In this document: positions 11,601 to 19,140 of the stretch, one piece after another | How positions within the stretch are numbered: the first letter of the stretch is position 1 | How the letters are laid out: each line of letters begins with the position of its first letter | Assembly: GCA_002212985.1 (NCBI GenBank) | Contig: NBMY01000134.1 | Location: forward strand, 1-57,198 | DNA length: 57,198 nt | Reading direction: 5' to 3' | Source: Sphingobacteriales bacterium TSM_CSS | GTDB taxonomy: Bacteria > Bacteroidota > Bacteroidia > Chitinophagales > UBA2359 | The notes under the pieces: generated by a model | What the model was told of the DNA's origin: nothing | The model's input: only the letters and a program-made list of their open reading frames with translations | Databases searched by the model: none | Position numbers and translations under genes: made by a program

Positions 11601-11852
11601 GCCAATATTGCCGGCGGAAGCAGCCAATTGGTACCCATACCCGGTACCGCCCTGGGCGCTATGATACCCGGAGATATTTATGCCGATGGCGTACACTCGT
11701 TGTATGATTTTAACCTGTATCGTGCACAATCGGGGTTGGTAAATGGCTATTACGACGCCGACTGCAACTTAGACGGGCAAACTACCATTGCCGATTTTAA
11801 TTTGTACCGGCCCAATGCAGCACATATTGGCGTACAGCTTATTAGGTACTAA
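5619..11852 (+). CDS. Giant secreted PKD/Ig-like repeat protein with C-terminal dockerin-like domain
   Basis: About 2077 aa from the ATG at 5619. This start is preferred to 5556 because it opens a standard signal peptide (MKTLQHS, then a long Leu/Met core, ending LQAQT). The body is a string of ~80-100-residue Ig-like and PKD modules. At least four have the PKD signature WNFGDG or close variants, the first near residue 220 and the others between about 880 and 1110. Two Cys-rich modules start with CCQC (residue 1544) and CCRC (residue 1644), exactly 100 residues apart. A cadherin/Ig-like domain follows near residue 1780. The last 63 residues contain two 12-residue calcium-loop motifs, each followed by FNLYR: residues 2019-2030 (Asp at 1, 5 and 12) and 2048-2059 (DCNLDG, Asp/Asn/Asp pattern), like a dockerin type I dyad. 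No T9SS type A or B sorting domain is seen. It is probably a surface adhesin or extracellular scaffold; the ligand is unknown. Confidence 0.85.
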   Translation: MKTLQHSTILMLLMLLTGSVLTLQAQTLSGPASVCEGECYAYTMTPSGSYIWQVTGGTPAYQTGNSVNICWGLTGTGTITVKQGATTVATLSVIIHPNPTPVIIPPPIPSCPTSNSAGVPDQGTDCLKACANQCLTYKAPLNPGSTYSWDAGGEISLTPTGINTVSVCWGNPGNGYLKVIETNQWGCTDSTLICIKIIQSPVALFTVSPGTSVCKGQTLSFNNLSTGGVTYFWNFGDGNTSTMLNPTHVYNTAGTYTVTLTVENACKCSSTYSLTITVSNNQALPIDCISTVCANDPQPWVYYTTPGCGPYTWNVTGAVSWSVLSPPHQIQVIWGAGPTGTISVSAAGCGGNLCPPTTVTVPIISATVPISGANPACVDSYETYSAPKFGGTAYTWTVTGGVITQGQGSHQITVHWSQFPTTGQICVDYENCFLDCGGHACMTVPVLAPFELNGPDIICLNDIGTFNAFSMSGLPLCNWSVTLPNNITLPNLATNTSSFSFPFNLGTGIYVITATAQNSSLFCNLTASYAVQVVPLPPPPLTITGPTTVCPNGSYTYSAFASPAVGTFVWTATNGTVAPLNGNSVVVTWGPSGPYSVSVAQKDKNNPFCQSPPITLNVNALVLGSITGTANACLNGTHNYSVPAIAGEYYNWSITPSNAGSIVAGAGTNSVSIQWNILGAATVSVSVCSQTASLNVTVATPTISISAPASVCAGTPYNISVTPATYISYQWQHQNGNTYSGQTITPTIGGCFSVTVTNSNGCTAASSVCVAQNPSPTASISTLGPTVFCIPNPVSATLNALTGTGYTFQWQLNAANIPLATSPTYNAVAPGTYTVVVTNSFGCTAVSNPIVIQLISCPPAPCTPVGNVIGTATPTAQCNVFNFSGTATNATITGWAFGDGNSSPLATTTHTYTQAGYYMSTLSGVDINNCPVSDSRPVIVVAAANFNFSIGCNQTVSFTDLSTWIPTASISGYLWNFGDPPSGASNTSALANPSHIFSSSGTFTVTLTITASTGCTSVRTLTVTVPASPTASITAPIQACEDTGVPFTGSGTGSIVGYAWNFGDPGSGAANTSNAALTSHTFNTPGVYTVTLTVTDAAGCTASASHSITISTNNLTGTITLAPAGIICQGSCATLTAPAGGTSYLWSNGAVTNSITVCISGSYKVTMTDANGCEYVTPPKNVVITPGPDIDIVGDHVICAGTELSLSVYPCNFANYTYNWSGGTCTTCCVNAVNPSWNLNLLPPGNYNFTVTVTDNTTGCSSVAAHAVTVYPLPTAPIITSNPTGPPLCAGANVTFTVTNPATGVTYVWSNGQTGTSITVNNITAGDWYVVAIDNITGCESESNHINICELPDICLAPEGCYTRCGPDTLCVANLFAGYQWYFNGSPISGAINNTYLATNSGVYQVLLTNACGCTALSNPLNLTLVPCCATVQDTVACNTELPGTYSYTFNFFNQSGFTINQVQLSATSSNNLPVTVSPPVIPTGNVPNNTNSGSFTVTLSGPGAAPGATICFQYNFVYVLGNGQTVFCCHSPILYCVTLPVNCCQCGSQEEFVAQVNQGIQIIPTNICGKFKFVPNALSACDSVIWTMDGVPLYNTTGVDTVTHTFPTTPPGWHIICYTVKRYDLNGNLCFQHTVCREVYVSCCRCDENFFAQANLGFNYNVWNYTATMYPIGLLDPGCDQVTWSYTTANQSVLMGTSQGNNGFTYTFPGPGLYKVCMTITRIDAVTGQICQVTKCRKVYIPCIIIWHDPTDPVEWQVSQYTADVLNPLDDDASVSFADVTVNVIAQPVNGFIVFDPINYWLIFYPNTGYNGGLETFTYEICLVANPAICETITAEIAAVQNIPTIGLQFKALLGGALNANDPATMNNSLRQQNLLPLEPPYERPPWEMQCAAGYNDPTAMPADMVDYVAIEARYANAPDVRAALLCGILHQDGTVGGICSGFGACEAGVLETAQLQAGQSYYFIIRHRNHTALMTNAPVQITDGTIIDFRIAANIAGGSSQLVPIPGTALGAMIPGDIYADGVHSLYDFNLYRAQSGLVNGYYDADCNLDGQTTIADFNLYRPNAAHIGVQLIRY

Positions 11853-11867
11853 ATCTGTAATTTTTTT

Positions 11868-11875
11868 TACCTTTG
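11868..11875 (+). promoter_or_regulatory. Bacteroidota -7 element upstream of small exported protein
   Basis: TACCTTTG (then C) matches the TAnnTTTG consensus and lies 98 bp before the ATG at 11973. No convincing TTTG -33 box is present. The predicted start of transcription falls inside the hairpin at 11877-11917. Confidence 0.45.
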
Positions 11876-11876
11876 C

Positions 11877-11917
11877 AGCAAGTGTTACCTGATTACCGAA
11901 AACAGGTAACACTTGCT
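11877..11917 (+). terminator. Strong hairpin after the PKD protein gene
   Basis: Perfect 15-bp inverted repeat (11877-11891 with 11903-11917, arm AGCAAGTGTTACCTG) with an 11-nt loop, 25 bp after the stop codon. Probably the terminator of the PKD gene. Only a short T stretch follows. It overlaps the predicted 5' leader of the next gene. Confidence 0.65.
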
Positions 11918-11972
11918 GTTTATAAAACCAATTAATTCACACCTTTTTATTCATCTCTGTAAAAAAAAACGA

Positions 11973-12455
11973 ATGAGAAAAAAAATTTCTGCAATTGCAT
12001 TAGTTGTATTGTTATGTGCCGCTACAATTAGCATAAATGCACAACAATACTTTGATTATGAGTGGAGTAAATACAATATTGCCTTTACCCTTGCCGAAGA
12101 TTTTAAAGAAGTAACCAACAACGACAGTGAGTTTACGGCAGTGGGAGATGGAATGGAATTTGCCATTTTCCCTTTTAATGATGCCAGTATAGACCATACG
12201 AATATGACAAACTACACGCTTTCTGTTGCAGGTTCGCTTGAAATGCAGGAGTTAGATGATGTAGATATGCTGCAACTGAATGGTTTAAAAGGCGCTTATG
12301 TAGAAGGTTATAAAGATGGCGACCGCGTAATACTGATGGGTTTTATTGACCCCCAATCGGAAACAAACTTTTTTGCCCTCATTACCTTTGGCGATAATGA
12401 TAGAGTAGCCGAAGACGAGGCAGTTCATATGATTAGCAGCCTCAGAAAAAAATAA
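11973..12455 (+). CDS. Small exported protein of unknown function
   Basis: 160 aa from the ATG at 11973. An upstream TTG at 11913 would precede the signal peptide with a non-hydrophobic stretch, so it is rejected. MRKKISAIALVVLLCAA...NAQQ is a clear signal peptide. The mature part (about 140 aa) is acidic and has no Cys or motif I recognise. It contains a central IAFTLAEDF segment and a C-terminal MISSLRK, which look like a small PsbP/DUF1795-type alpha-beta fold, but that is only an impression. Probably periplasmic. It follows the PKD gene after a hairpin and has its own -7 element, so it is likely transcribed separately. Confidence 0.6.
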   Translation: MRKKISAIALVVLLCAATISINAQQYFDYEWSKYNIAFTLAEDFKEVTNNDSEFTAVGDGMEFAIFPFNDASIDHTNMTNYTLSVAGSLEMQELDDVDMLQLNGLKGAYVEGYKDGDRVILMGFIDPQSETNFFALITFGDNDRVAEDEAVHMISSLRKK

Positions 12456-12519
12456 ACCGCTTGCTCTAAACATTGCGTGTTGCTGCTGTTTCTAAACAAA
12501 CAGAAAACAGTAAAAACGC

Positions 12520-12897
12520 TTAATCCCACGTATCAGCGCTCAGTTCCTCCCCTTCTTCGGGCGGCGGAGTTGAGCGCTGTTGTTGTTCTTTGTACCATTG
12601 GCGGGTTTTAATTTTCTGTACTTCGCGCTCAATTATTAAATCGGCCAAGGCAAGCGGAGCGGGCAGCTCGGTTTGGTTAGAGAGTGCCAGCATGGCCTTT
12701 TTCTCGGAAATATCGAGGCGGTAAAGCGCTTGCAAAAAAGTTTCCAGTTCGTGTTCTATTTTCCAGGCAATTACCCCCGCTAACCAACTGCGGAATGCTT
12801 CGGAGTCGGATTTTTGAGTATCGGGTGGGGCATTGGGTAAAGCCAAATCCTTACCAACCAACTCAATGGTTTGGGGCAGTAAATCGGGTTGAGGCAT
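12520..12897 (-). CDS. Conserved hypothetical protein, 125 aa
   Basis: The ATG at 12897 is chosen over a TTG at 12903. It encodes a soluble, mostly helical acidic protein with no signal peptide or membrane segment. A central amphipathic helix (WLAGVIAWKIEHELETFLQ) and a charged tail rich in Gln, Pro and Glu are visible. I do not recognise a family. It lies 56 bp downstream of doxX and on the same strand, so it may be the last gene of an mfd-doxX operon. Nothing in the context points to a specific role. Confidence 0.55.
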   Translation of the reverse strand: MPQPDLLPQTIELVGKDLALPNAPPDTQKSDSEAFRSWLAGVIAWKIEHELETFLQALYRLDISEKKAMLALSNQTELPAPLALADLIIEREVQKIKTRQWYKEQQQRSTPPPEEGEELSADTWD

Positions 12898-12953
12898 ATT
12901 CAAGATAAATAACGGGTGAAGAAACGATTAAGGAGGTTAAAGATATAGTAAAA

Positions 12954-13367
12954 TTACAATTTACGGCAAAAAAAATGCAAAATGGTGTATTTACCGGGGC
13001 CAATGAAAAAGAAGGCAAGTAAAACAGCTGCTAATTCTGCAGGATAAGAAAAATCGAGATAGTTGCCGCTTCCGGTTACATATTCTTTAACAGCGGCCAC
13101 AAACATGGTAAACAACAGAAATACACATGCCGGACGAAAAAGCAACCCGCTAATCAACAATAATCCTCCGCCAAATTCGGCTAATGCGGCACACAACCCC
13201 CATAATTCCGGCGCAAAGTGTACCCCAAAATGGCTCATGGCGGCACCAACTTTTGCCCAACGTTCCGGTCCTCCTGCAAGCTTAGGAAAACCATGCAACA
13301 CAAAAGCACTGCCTATCAGCAGCCGAAATAAAAGAATTCCAAAATTAGTTTGCTGATACCATTTCAT
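12954..13367 (-). CDS. DoxX family membrane protein
   Basis: 137 aa with four predicted transmembrane helices: residues ~8-28 (ILLFRLLIGSAFVLHGFPKL), ~55-75, ~78-95 and ~108-125. The first helix with the HGFPKL motif, and the GLCAALAEFGGGLLLI helix, are typical of DoxX/SURF4-type proteins. These are inner-membrane proteins linked in other bacteria to redox or thiol stress, with no agreed reaction. The start is 5 bp after the mfd stop codon, so the two are almost certainly cotranscribed. Confidence 0.85.
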   Translation of the reverse strand: MKWYQQTNFGILLFRLLIGSAFVLHGFPKLAGGPERWAKVGAAMSHFGVHFAPELWGLCAALAEFGGGLLLISGLLFRPACVFLLFTMFVAAVKEYVTGSGNYLDFSYPAELAAVLLAFFFIGPGKYTILHFFCRKL

Positions 13368-13372
13368 ACGTG

Positions 13373-16300
13373 TTATTTTTCGGGATTTACGGCATCAAAG
13401 ATTTCGGTAAGCAATTGCCGGGCTTCTTTCATGGTGTGTATGTTTTCAAAAATAAGCATAAAACTTTCGTTGCTTTGCTTAAAGGTTGCTTTGGGCATAA
13501 ACCGGTGAACATGTTGCAAGATACCCATAAAAACGGGAGATTGGTAATATGCAGAATTTTGATTTTGCAAAAAGTAACAACGCAGTTTGCGGTTCTTAAA
13601 TAAAATGCGGTCGAAGCCCATTTTTTTGGCAACCCATCGCAGCCTTACTGCTTCAAAGAGTTCTTTCACCTCTTTTGGAGGCGTTCCAAACCTGTCGGCA
13701 AGTTCGAGTTTGAATTTTTCGAGGCCTTCTTCATTTTCTACGTTATCAAGGCGGGTATAAAGTGCCAGCCTTTCGGGCGAGTTGCTTACATAGTCATCGG
13801 GAATAAGCATTTCAAGGTCGGTATCAACCTGACAATCGCCTACAAAGGCACGCTCTTCCATAATTTGGTCGTGGAAAAGGTCTTTAAAATCGTTGTGTTT
13901 CAGTTCCCGTATAGTTTCGTCTAAAATTTTGTGGTATGTATCGTAGCCAATATCGGCAATAAAACCGCTTTGTTCTCCGCCCAGGAGGTTTCCAGCGCCC
14001 CGGATATCGAGGTCGCGCATAGCCACCTGGAAACCGCTTCCCAATTCGGCAAATTGCTCAATGGCTTTAAGGCGGCGGCGGGCATCGTCTGGCAGGGTAA
14101 ACAGGGGCGGGCAAATGAGGTAGCAAAAAGCTTTTCGGTTTGAACGCCCCACACGGCCGCGCAACTGGTGCAAATCGCTCAACCCAAACCAATGGGCATG
14201 GTTAATGATAATGGTGTTGGCGTTGGGCACGTCTAAACCGGCTTCCACAATGTTGGTACACACCAAAACATCATATTTACCTTCAATAAAGCCCAACATT
14301 CGGTCTTCCAGGTCTTTATTTTCCATTTGCCCGTGCGCCATGCCTACCTCTGCATCCGGACACAGGCGCATAATCATAGCGGCCACTTCGGGCAGGTCTT
14401 TTACGCGGTTATGAACAAAAAATACTTGTCCGCCCCTATATACTTCAAAATTAATGGCCTGTCGTATTTTTTCATCATCAAACCCTATAATTTCAGTATC
14501 TACCGGCTGTCGGTTTGGCGGTGGGGTATTGATAATGGACAAATCGCGTGCGCCCAGAAGCGAAAATTGCAGGGTACGGGGAATGGGCGTGGCAGTAAGG
14601 GTAAGGGTATCAATATTAACCCGAAGGCTGCGCAGTTTTTCTTTGGCAGCCACGCCAAATTTTTGTTCTTCGTCAATAATTAGCAGGCCAAGGTCTTTAA
14701 ACCTTACACCCTGCCCCAGTAGCGCATGAGTTCCAATTAATATATCAATTTCGCCTTTGGCCAATTTTTCAAGGGTGGCAGTTTTTTCGCGGGTAGTTTT
14801 AAAGCGGTTGAGGTAATCTACCTTACACGGAAAATCTTTTAGCCGTTCGGAAAAAGTTTTATAATGTTGCAACGCCAAAATGGTGGTAGGAACCAACACA
14901 GCCACCTGTTTACCATCGGCCACGGCTTTGGCGGCAGCTCTTATGGCTACTTCGGTTTTACCAAATCCTACATCGCCGCATACGAGGCGGTCCATGGGGT
15001 AGGGCTTTTCCATGTCGCGCTTTACGTCAAGGGTGCTTTTCAACTGGTCGGGCGTATCTTCGTAAATAAAAGAGGCTTCGAGTTCGGTTTGCAGGTAGGT
15101 ATCCTTGTTGTACATAAACCCTTTTGCTGCCTTTCGGGTGGCATAGAGTTTTATGAGGTCTTCGGCAATGTTTTTTATTTTTTGGCGGGCTTTGCGCTTT
15201 ACGGTTTCCCATGCATCGCTGCCCAATTTGTTAATTTTAGGAGGCGAGCCGTCTTTGCCGGCATATTTCGATACTTTGTGCAAAGAATTTATACCAACAT
15301 ACAGCAAATCATTATCCTTATATACTATTCTGATAACTTCCTGTACTTTTCCGTTTACTTCAATTTTGCTTAGTCCCGAAAAAACACCCACGCCGTGGTC
15401 TATATGGGTAACATAGTCGCCCGGTTGCAGCGAGCGCAGCAGTTGTATGGTAATGGCTTTATCTTTGCTGTAGCCTTGTTTAATGTTATATTTGTGGTAG
15501 CGGTCAAAAATCTGGTGGTCGGTATAACAGGCAATTTTCAGTTGTCGGTCAATAAATCCTTCGTGGATGGTGGTGGTAAGTGCGGTGTAGTGGAGGTTGG
15601 CTTTAAGGTCGGTAAAAATCTGGTCGAGGCGGTTGGACTGCCTTGGGCTGTCCACAAACAGCAGGTTGGTAATGCCCTGATTTTCGTTTTGCTTGAGGTT
15701 TTTAATGAGCAGTTCAAAATTTTTATTGAATGATGGCTGCGGTTGCGAGTCGTAGGTAATTATTTCGGCATCGGAAAACAGGTTTTCGCGCCCAAATTCA
15801 ATGGTAGCTTTCTCCAGAATATCGGCTTTCAGTTGTTCGGAGTTCATGAAGTTGGCGGCGGCATCTTCGCCAGAAAAAATTGATTCGGCATCAATTAAGC
15901 CTTGTTTTGAAAGGGTTTCAACAGCATCAAGGGCTTTTTGGCAACAGGCTTGGTTTATAGCAAGCAGCGCCGGAAGGTCTTTTACCCATACTACCGTATT
16001 AGCCGGCAGTATCTGTAAAAGCGAGGTTTTCTGGTGACTGCCGAAATGCGTTTGAATGTTTGGCACAATGGTTACCTGCGCCAGTTTTCGGGTAGAAAGC
16101 TGGGTAAGCGGGTCAAAAATGCGGATAGATTCTACTTCATTTCCGAACAATTCTACGCGGTAGGGCAGGTCGTTTCCAAAAGAATAAATATCCAAAATGC
16201 CGCCTCTTACCGAAAATTGGCCGGGTTCATACACAAAATCGGTTCGTTCAAAGCCGTAGGTAACCAACAGTTCAATGATGAAATCAATATCTGCTTTTTC

Positions 16301-16750
16301 ATTTATTTTAAGGTGAATGGTGTTTTTACCAAGCACCTTGGTGTTTACCACTTTTTCAAAAAAGGCCTGCGGGTAAGTAACCACCAATTCGCCCGTTGTA
16401 GCGCTGTTCAACAAACGCCCCACCGTTTCGGCCCGAAGCAGCACATTGCTTTTATTCACCTCTTCCGGCACACCGGGCTTTTTAAAAGAATCGGGAAAAA
16501 ACAGGATCTCTTTTTTTTCCAGCAAATTTTTCAGCGTATTTTGGAAGTAGGCAGCTTCGTCTTTATCCTGAAGTATAAACAAATGGCTTTGCGGTGCGGC
16601 CCAATACACCCCTGCCGCCACAAATGCATCTTGTGAGCCGGAAAGCCCGCGCAAATACACCCGTGCGTTAGACAACACCTGCACATACGACACAATTTGC
16701 TGTGTTTGTGTATGGCTACTGTATAGGTCAATAAGGTTTCGCAATTCCAT
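13373..16750 (-). CDS. mfd: Transcription-repair coupling factor Mfd
   Basis: 1125 aa, normal length for Mfd. The protein removes stalled RNA polymerase from DNA and recruits UvrA. In order: an N-terminal UvrB-homology region (residues ~1-330), the RNA-polymerase-interacting CarD-like domain (PGDYVTHIDHGVGVF, about 440-500), then the superfamily 2 translocase. Visible translocase motifs are Walker A GFGKT with Lys598, the DEEQ box near residue 693 (LLIIDEEQKFG), TATPIPRTL, and motif VI QLRGRVGRS. The C-terminal D7 domain closes the protein. No truncation or frameshift is seen. Followed at 5 bp by doxX. Confidence 0.97.
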   Translation of the reverse strand: MELRNLIDLYSSHTQTQQIVSYVQVLSNARVYLRGLSGSQDAFVAAGVYWAAPQSHLFILQDKDEAAYFQNTLKNLLEKKEILFFPDSFKKPGVPEEVNKSNVLLRAETVGRLLNSATTGELVVTYPQAFFEKVVNTKVLGKNTIHLKINEKADIDFIIELLVTYGFERTDFVYEPGQFSVRGGILDIYSFGNDLPYRVELFGNEVESIRIFDPLTQLSTRKLAQVTIVPNIQTHFGSHQKTSLLQILPANTVVWVKDLPALLAINQACCQKALDAVETLSKQGLIDAESIFSGEDAAANFMNSEQLKADILEKATIEFGRENLFSDAEIITYDSQPQPSFNKNFELLIKNLKQNENQGITNLLFVDSPRQSNRLDQIFTDLKANLHYTALTTTIHEGFIDRQLKIACYTDHQIFDRYHKYNIKQGYSKDKAITIQLLRSLQPGDYVTHIDHGVGVFSGLSKIEVNGKVQEVIRIVYKDNDLLYVGINSLHKVSKYAGKDGSPPKINKLGSDAWETVKRKARQKIKNIAEDLIKLYATRKAAKGFMYNKDTYLQTELEASFIYEDTPDQLKSTLDVKRDMEKPYPMDRLVCGDVGFGKTEVAIRAAAKAVADGKQVAVLVPTTILALQHYKTFSERLKDFPCKVDYLNRFKTTREKTATLEKLAKGEIDILIGTHALLGQGVRFKDLGLLIIDEEQKFGVAAKEKLRSLRVNIDTLTLTATPIPRTLQFSLLGARDLSIINTPPPNRQPVDTEIIGFDDEKIRQAINFEVYRGGQVFFVHNRVKDLPEVAAMIMRLCPDAEVGMAHGQMENKDLEDRMLGFIEGKYDVLVCTNIVEAGLDVPNANTIIINHAHWFGLSDLHQLRGRVGRSNRKAFCYLICPPLFTLPDDARRRLKAIEQFAELGSGFQVAMRDLDIRGAGNLLGGEQSGFIADIGYDTYHKILDETIRELKHNDFKDLFHDQIMEERAFVGDCQVDTDLEMLIPDDYVSNSPERLALYTRLDNVENEEGLEKFKLELADRFGTPPKEVKELFEAVRLRWVAKKMGFDRILFKNRKLRCYFLQNQNSAYYQSPVFMGILQHVHRFMPKATFKQSNESFMLIFENIHTMKEARQLLTEIFDAVNPEK

Positions 16751-16757
16751 GCTTCCG

Positions 16758-16786
16758 CAAAGGTAACAACTATTTGGGCAAAGTTA
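16758..16786 (-). promoter_or_regulatory. Tandem -7 elements upstream of mfd
   Basis: Read on the minus strand, TAACTTTG (16786-16779) and TACCTTTG (16765-16758) both match TAnnTTTG, and the nearer one ends 7 nt before the mfd ATG. No clear -33 box pairs with either. The farther one would give a leader of about 20 nt. Confidence 0.45.
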
Positions 16787-16814
16787 CCTCCAAAAGGCTT
16801 GGTTTTGTGTTAGC

Positions 16815-19133
16815 CTAAAAAACATAACCGGCTTTCAGCTCAATGTTAATGCCCGGCTCATTGGCAAAATAGCGCTGCCGGTTCAGGTAATCCCGGTAAA
16901 CGGTATTGAATAGATTATCGGCCGTAAAGGTAAAGTTAAGTTCTGAATCCTTGAGATGAAGCGCTGTTGCCGCTGTTGCTCCCAAAAGGAAATAGCCGTT
17001 TGGCGGCGGCAAAAAATCCTGTTCGGGAAGCAGCCTTGTTTGCTTCCACACATAACGCCCATTTGCAGAAAGCGTATTGTTCTGAAACCTTTTAAAGTTG
17101 CGAAAAACATAACCTGCCGAAGCAAACAGGTTGTCTGACGGAATATTAACAAGGGGTAAATTGTCCGATACATCATGCCCGCGCACCATAGCATATTTCA
17201 AAATCAGGTTTATGCGCTCGGCGGGTTCAAAGGTTAGCAAGAGGTCGGTTCCCCAAAGGGTTGCATCGGTTTGCCGGTACACAAACAACGGAAAAGCACC
17301 CCGAATGGTTAACCTGAACTCCTGTTGGGGTTGCAGGTAAATATAGTTGCCGATGTACTGAAAATAGGTTAATGCCTGAACAAACAACCGCTTGCCAATT
17401 GAAAAATCATTTGAAAGCAAGAGTTTACCCGATTGTTCCTGTTTCAGGTTTTTGTTCCCTTCTTCAATGCCGCTTACGCCTTGGTGCAAGCCGGCGCTGT
17501 ATAATTCGTTTACTTCGGGCGAGCGAAGCATATAGCCGGCATCGAGGGTAATTTTGTAGTTTGCAGCGGCCGAATATTTAACCGCTCCCGAAATTGCATA
17601 ATTGTGAAAAGGCGTATTGTATCGTTCAATTTTGCGGGGCAGCGTAGTGGTAATGGTTACCGCATCTAACTGCTGAAAGCTGTAGCGCCCGCCAAATTCG
17701 TAAAAGACCCGCCCTGCATCTTTCTGCAAAATAGCAAAAGCGGCGGCGTTGAATGCTCTGTAATCGGGTATAAGCGGAAGAATGCCTGTTTCGGAGTTGT
17801 TGGTATTGTCGGTATAATTTATTTGAATACCCGATTTAAGCAGCAGGTTTGTTCCGAAAATGGTTTTATAAACACCCTCGGCAAAATGGCTTTGCTGCAA
17901 TAGGCTCAAGGCCGGAATGTTTTCGCGGCCGCTTCTTCTTACGTCAAATTCCTTGCGGTTATTGAGTTGCCCGCCGTAGGTAAATTGCAAAGATTGATTG
18001 CCCCTTAGCAGGCAATTTACCTGTGCTTTGAGCAAATGATGCTGCACGATTTGGCGCGGCGCTTCTATTTGGTAAGTAAAATGGTTTTGGGTAAAAAATG
18101 GCACTTTGCGGGTTATGGCTTCTTCCAAATCGGTTAAATTACCTATATGCGAACCGCGCAAAATGGCAATTTCGGTATTAAAAAGGCTGTAGTAAATTTT
18201 GGAATTAATTTTTGTGTTAATTCTCCTTTCCAATTGTACCGATATGTTGCCTTCCCGATTACCGGTATTGCTAAGGTAATAACCGGGGCTTTTTTGGTCG
18301 CCTCGGGCTTTAAGGGTTCCGGTAATGCGCCACTGTAACCATTTACCGCCTTTTTCGAGCCTTGCATTAAGGGTATGCCCCAAACCGTTTGATTGAAACA
18401 AATAGTTGGTTTCGCCGTGCAGGTGGGGGTCTTGGTTAACGTTATCCATATCTACCAACACAACGCTGCCTAACGAGTTGCCTGCGTAAGCCAGCACCGA
18501 AGCCCCTTTTACCACCGAAATATGGTCGGCTGCAAAAGGGTCAATTTCGGGTGCGTGGTCGTTGCCCCATTGCTGGCCGGCTTGAGCTATGCCGTTGTTA
18601 AGAATAGCAATGCGGTTTCCATACAAGCCATGTACTACCGGTTTTGAAATTCCCGAACCGTTTTTTAAAACACTTACGCCGGCAATATTTTCCAACACGC
18701 CGGCAAGCGATTTGCTGCTTTGTGCCACTATTTCGCTACGCCCTATGGTATTGCTTACTTTAGCAGTATTATCTTCTTTTTTGCCCTGTACAACGGTTTC
18801 GCTTAACAACTCGGTATGGTGTCCAAGAAAAATTTGTATCGTGGTATCGGCACTGAGTTGCAGGAAATAGTTTTCTGTTTCGCAGCCAATATGACTGAAT
18901 TTGAGATGGTATGCGCCCGCGCAAACGTTTGAAAGAATAAAATTACCTACTGAGTCGGCAACAGCCCCTGACTGGGTTTCCTGTATATATACTGTGGCGT
19001 AGGGTAAAGGCATATTAGTGCCCTTATCTTTTAACGCTCCCGAAATGGTGTAGCTGCAGGTTTGGCTGCTGATATGCGTAAAGCAAAGCATCAACAAAAG
19101 CGCCACCAAACCCCTGTTTATCATTGTGCACAT
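16815..19133 (-). CDS. TonB-dependent outer-membrane receptor, probably for zinc or another metal
   Basis: 772 aa with a signal peptide (MINRGLVALLLMLCF...SSQ; initiation may be at the second Met, 19124). Residues ~25-110 form a carboxypeptidase-like regulatory domain (ISGALKDKGTNMPLPYATVYI). A plug domain covers ~120-235 (VLENIAGVSVLKNGSGISKPVVHGLYGNRI is split by the usual plug motifs, then GNDHAPEIDPF). A beta-barrel follows to a terminal Phe (AGYVF). The plug motif with NNGIA...DHAPEIDP resembles that of ZnuD-type zinc receptors, which is suggestive but not proof. It is the second gene of an operon, 7 bp after the lipoprotein gene at 19141-19707, whose promoter carries two palindromes. 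Energy for import would come from TonB-ExbB-ExbD, not encoded here. Confidence 0.9.
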   Translation of the reverse strand: MCTMINRGLVALLLMLCFTHISSQTCSYTISGALKDKGTNMPLPYATVYIQETQSGAVADSVGNFILSNVCAGAYHLKFSHIGCETENYFLQLSADTTIQIFLGHHTELLSETVVQGKKEDNTAKVSNTIGRSEIVAQSSKSLAGVLENIAGVSVLKNGSGISKPVVHGLYGNRIAILNNGIAQAGQQWGNDHAPEIDPFAADHISVVKGASVLAYAGNSLGSVVLVDMDNVNQDPHLHGETNYLFQSNGLGHTLNARLEKGGKWLQWRITGTLKARGDQKSPGYYLSNTGNREGNISVQLERRINTKINSKIYYSLFNTEIAILRGSHIGNLTDLEEAITRKVPFFTQNHFTYQIEAPRQIVQHHLLKAQVNCLLRGNQSLQFTYGGQLNNRKEFDVRRSGRENIPALSLLQQSHFAEGVYKTIFGTNLLLKSGIQINYTDNTNNSETGILPLIPDYRAFNAAAFAILQKDAGRVFYEFGGRYSFQQLDAVTITTTLPRKIERYNTPFHNYAISGAVKYSAAANYKITLDAGYMLRSPEVNELYSAGLHQGVSGIEEGNKNLKQEQSGKLLLSNDFSIGKRLFVQALTYFQYIGNYIYLQPQQEFRLTIRGAFPLFVYRQTDATLWGTDLLLTFEPAERINLILKYAMVRGHDVSDNLPLVNIPSDNLFASAGYVFRNFKRFQNNTLSANGRYVWKQTRLLPEQDFLPPPNGYFLLGATAATALHLKDSELNFTFTADNLFNTVYRDYLNRQRYFANEPGINIELKAGYVF

Positions 19134-19140
19134 TAAAGTT

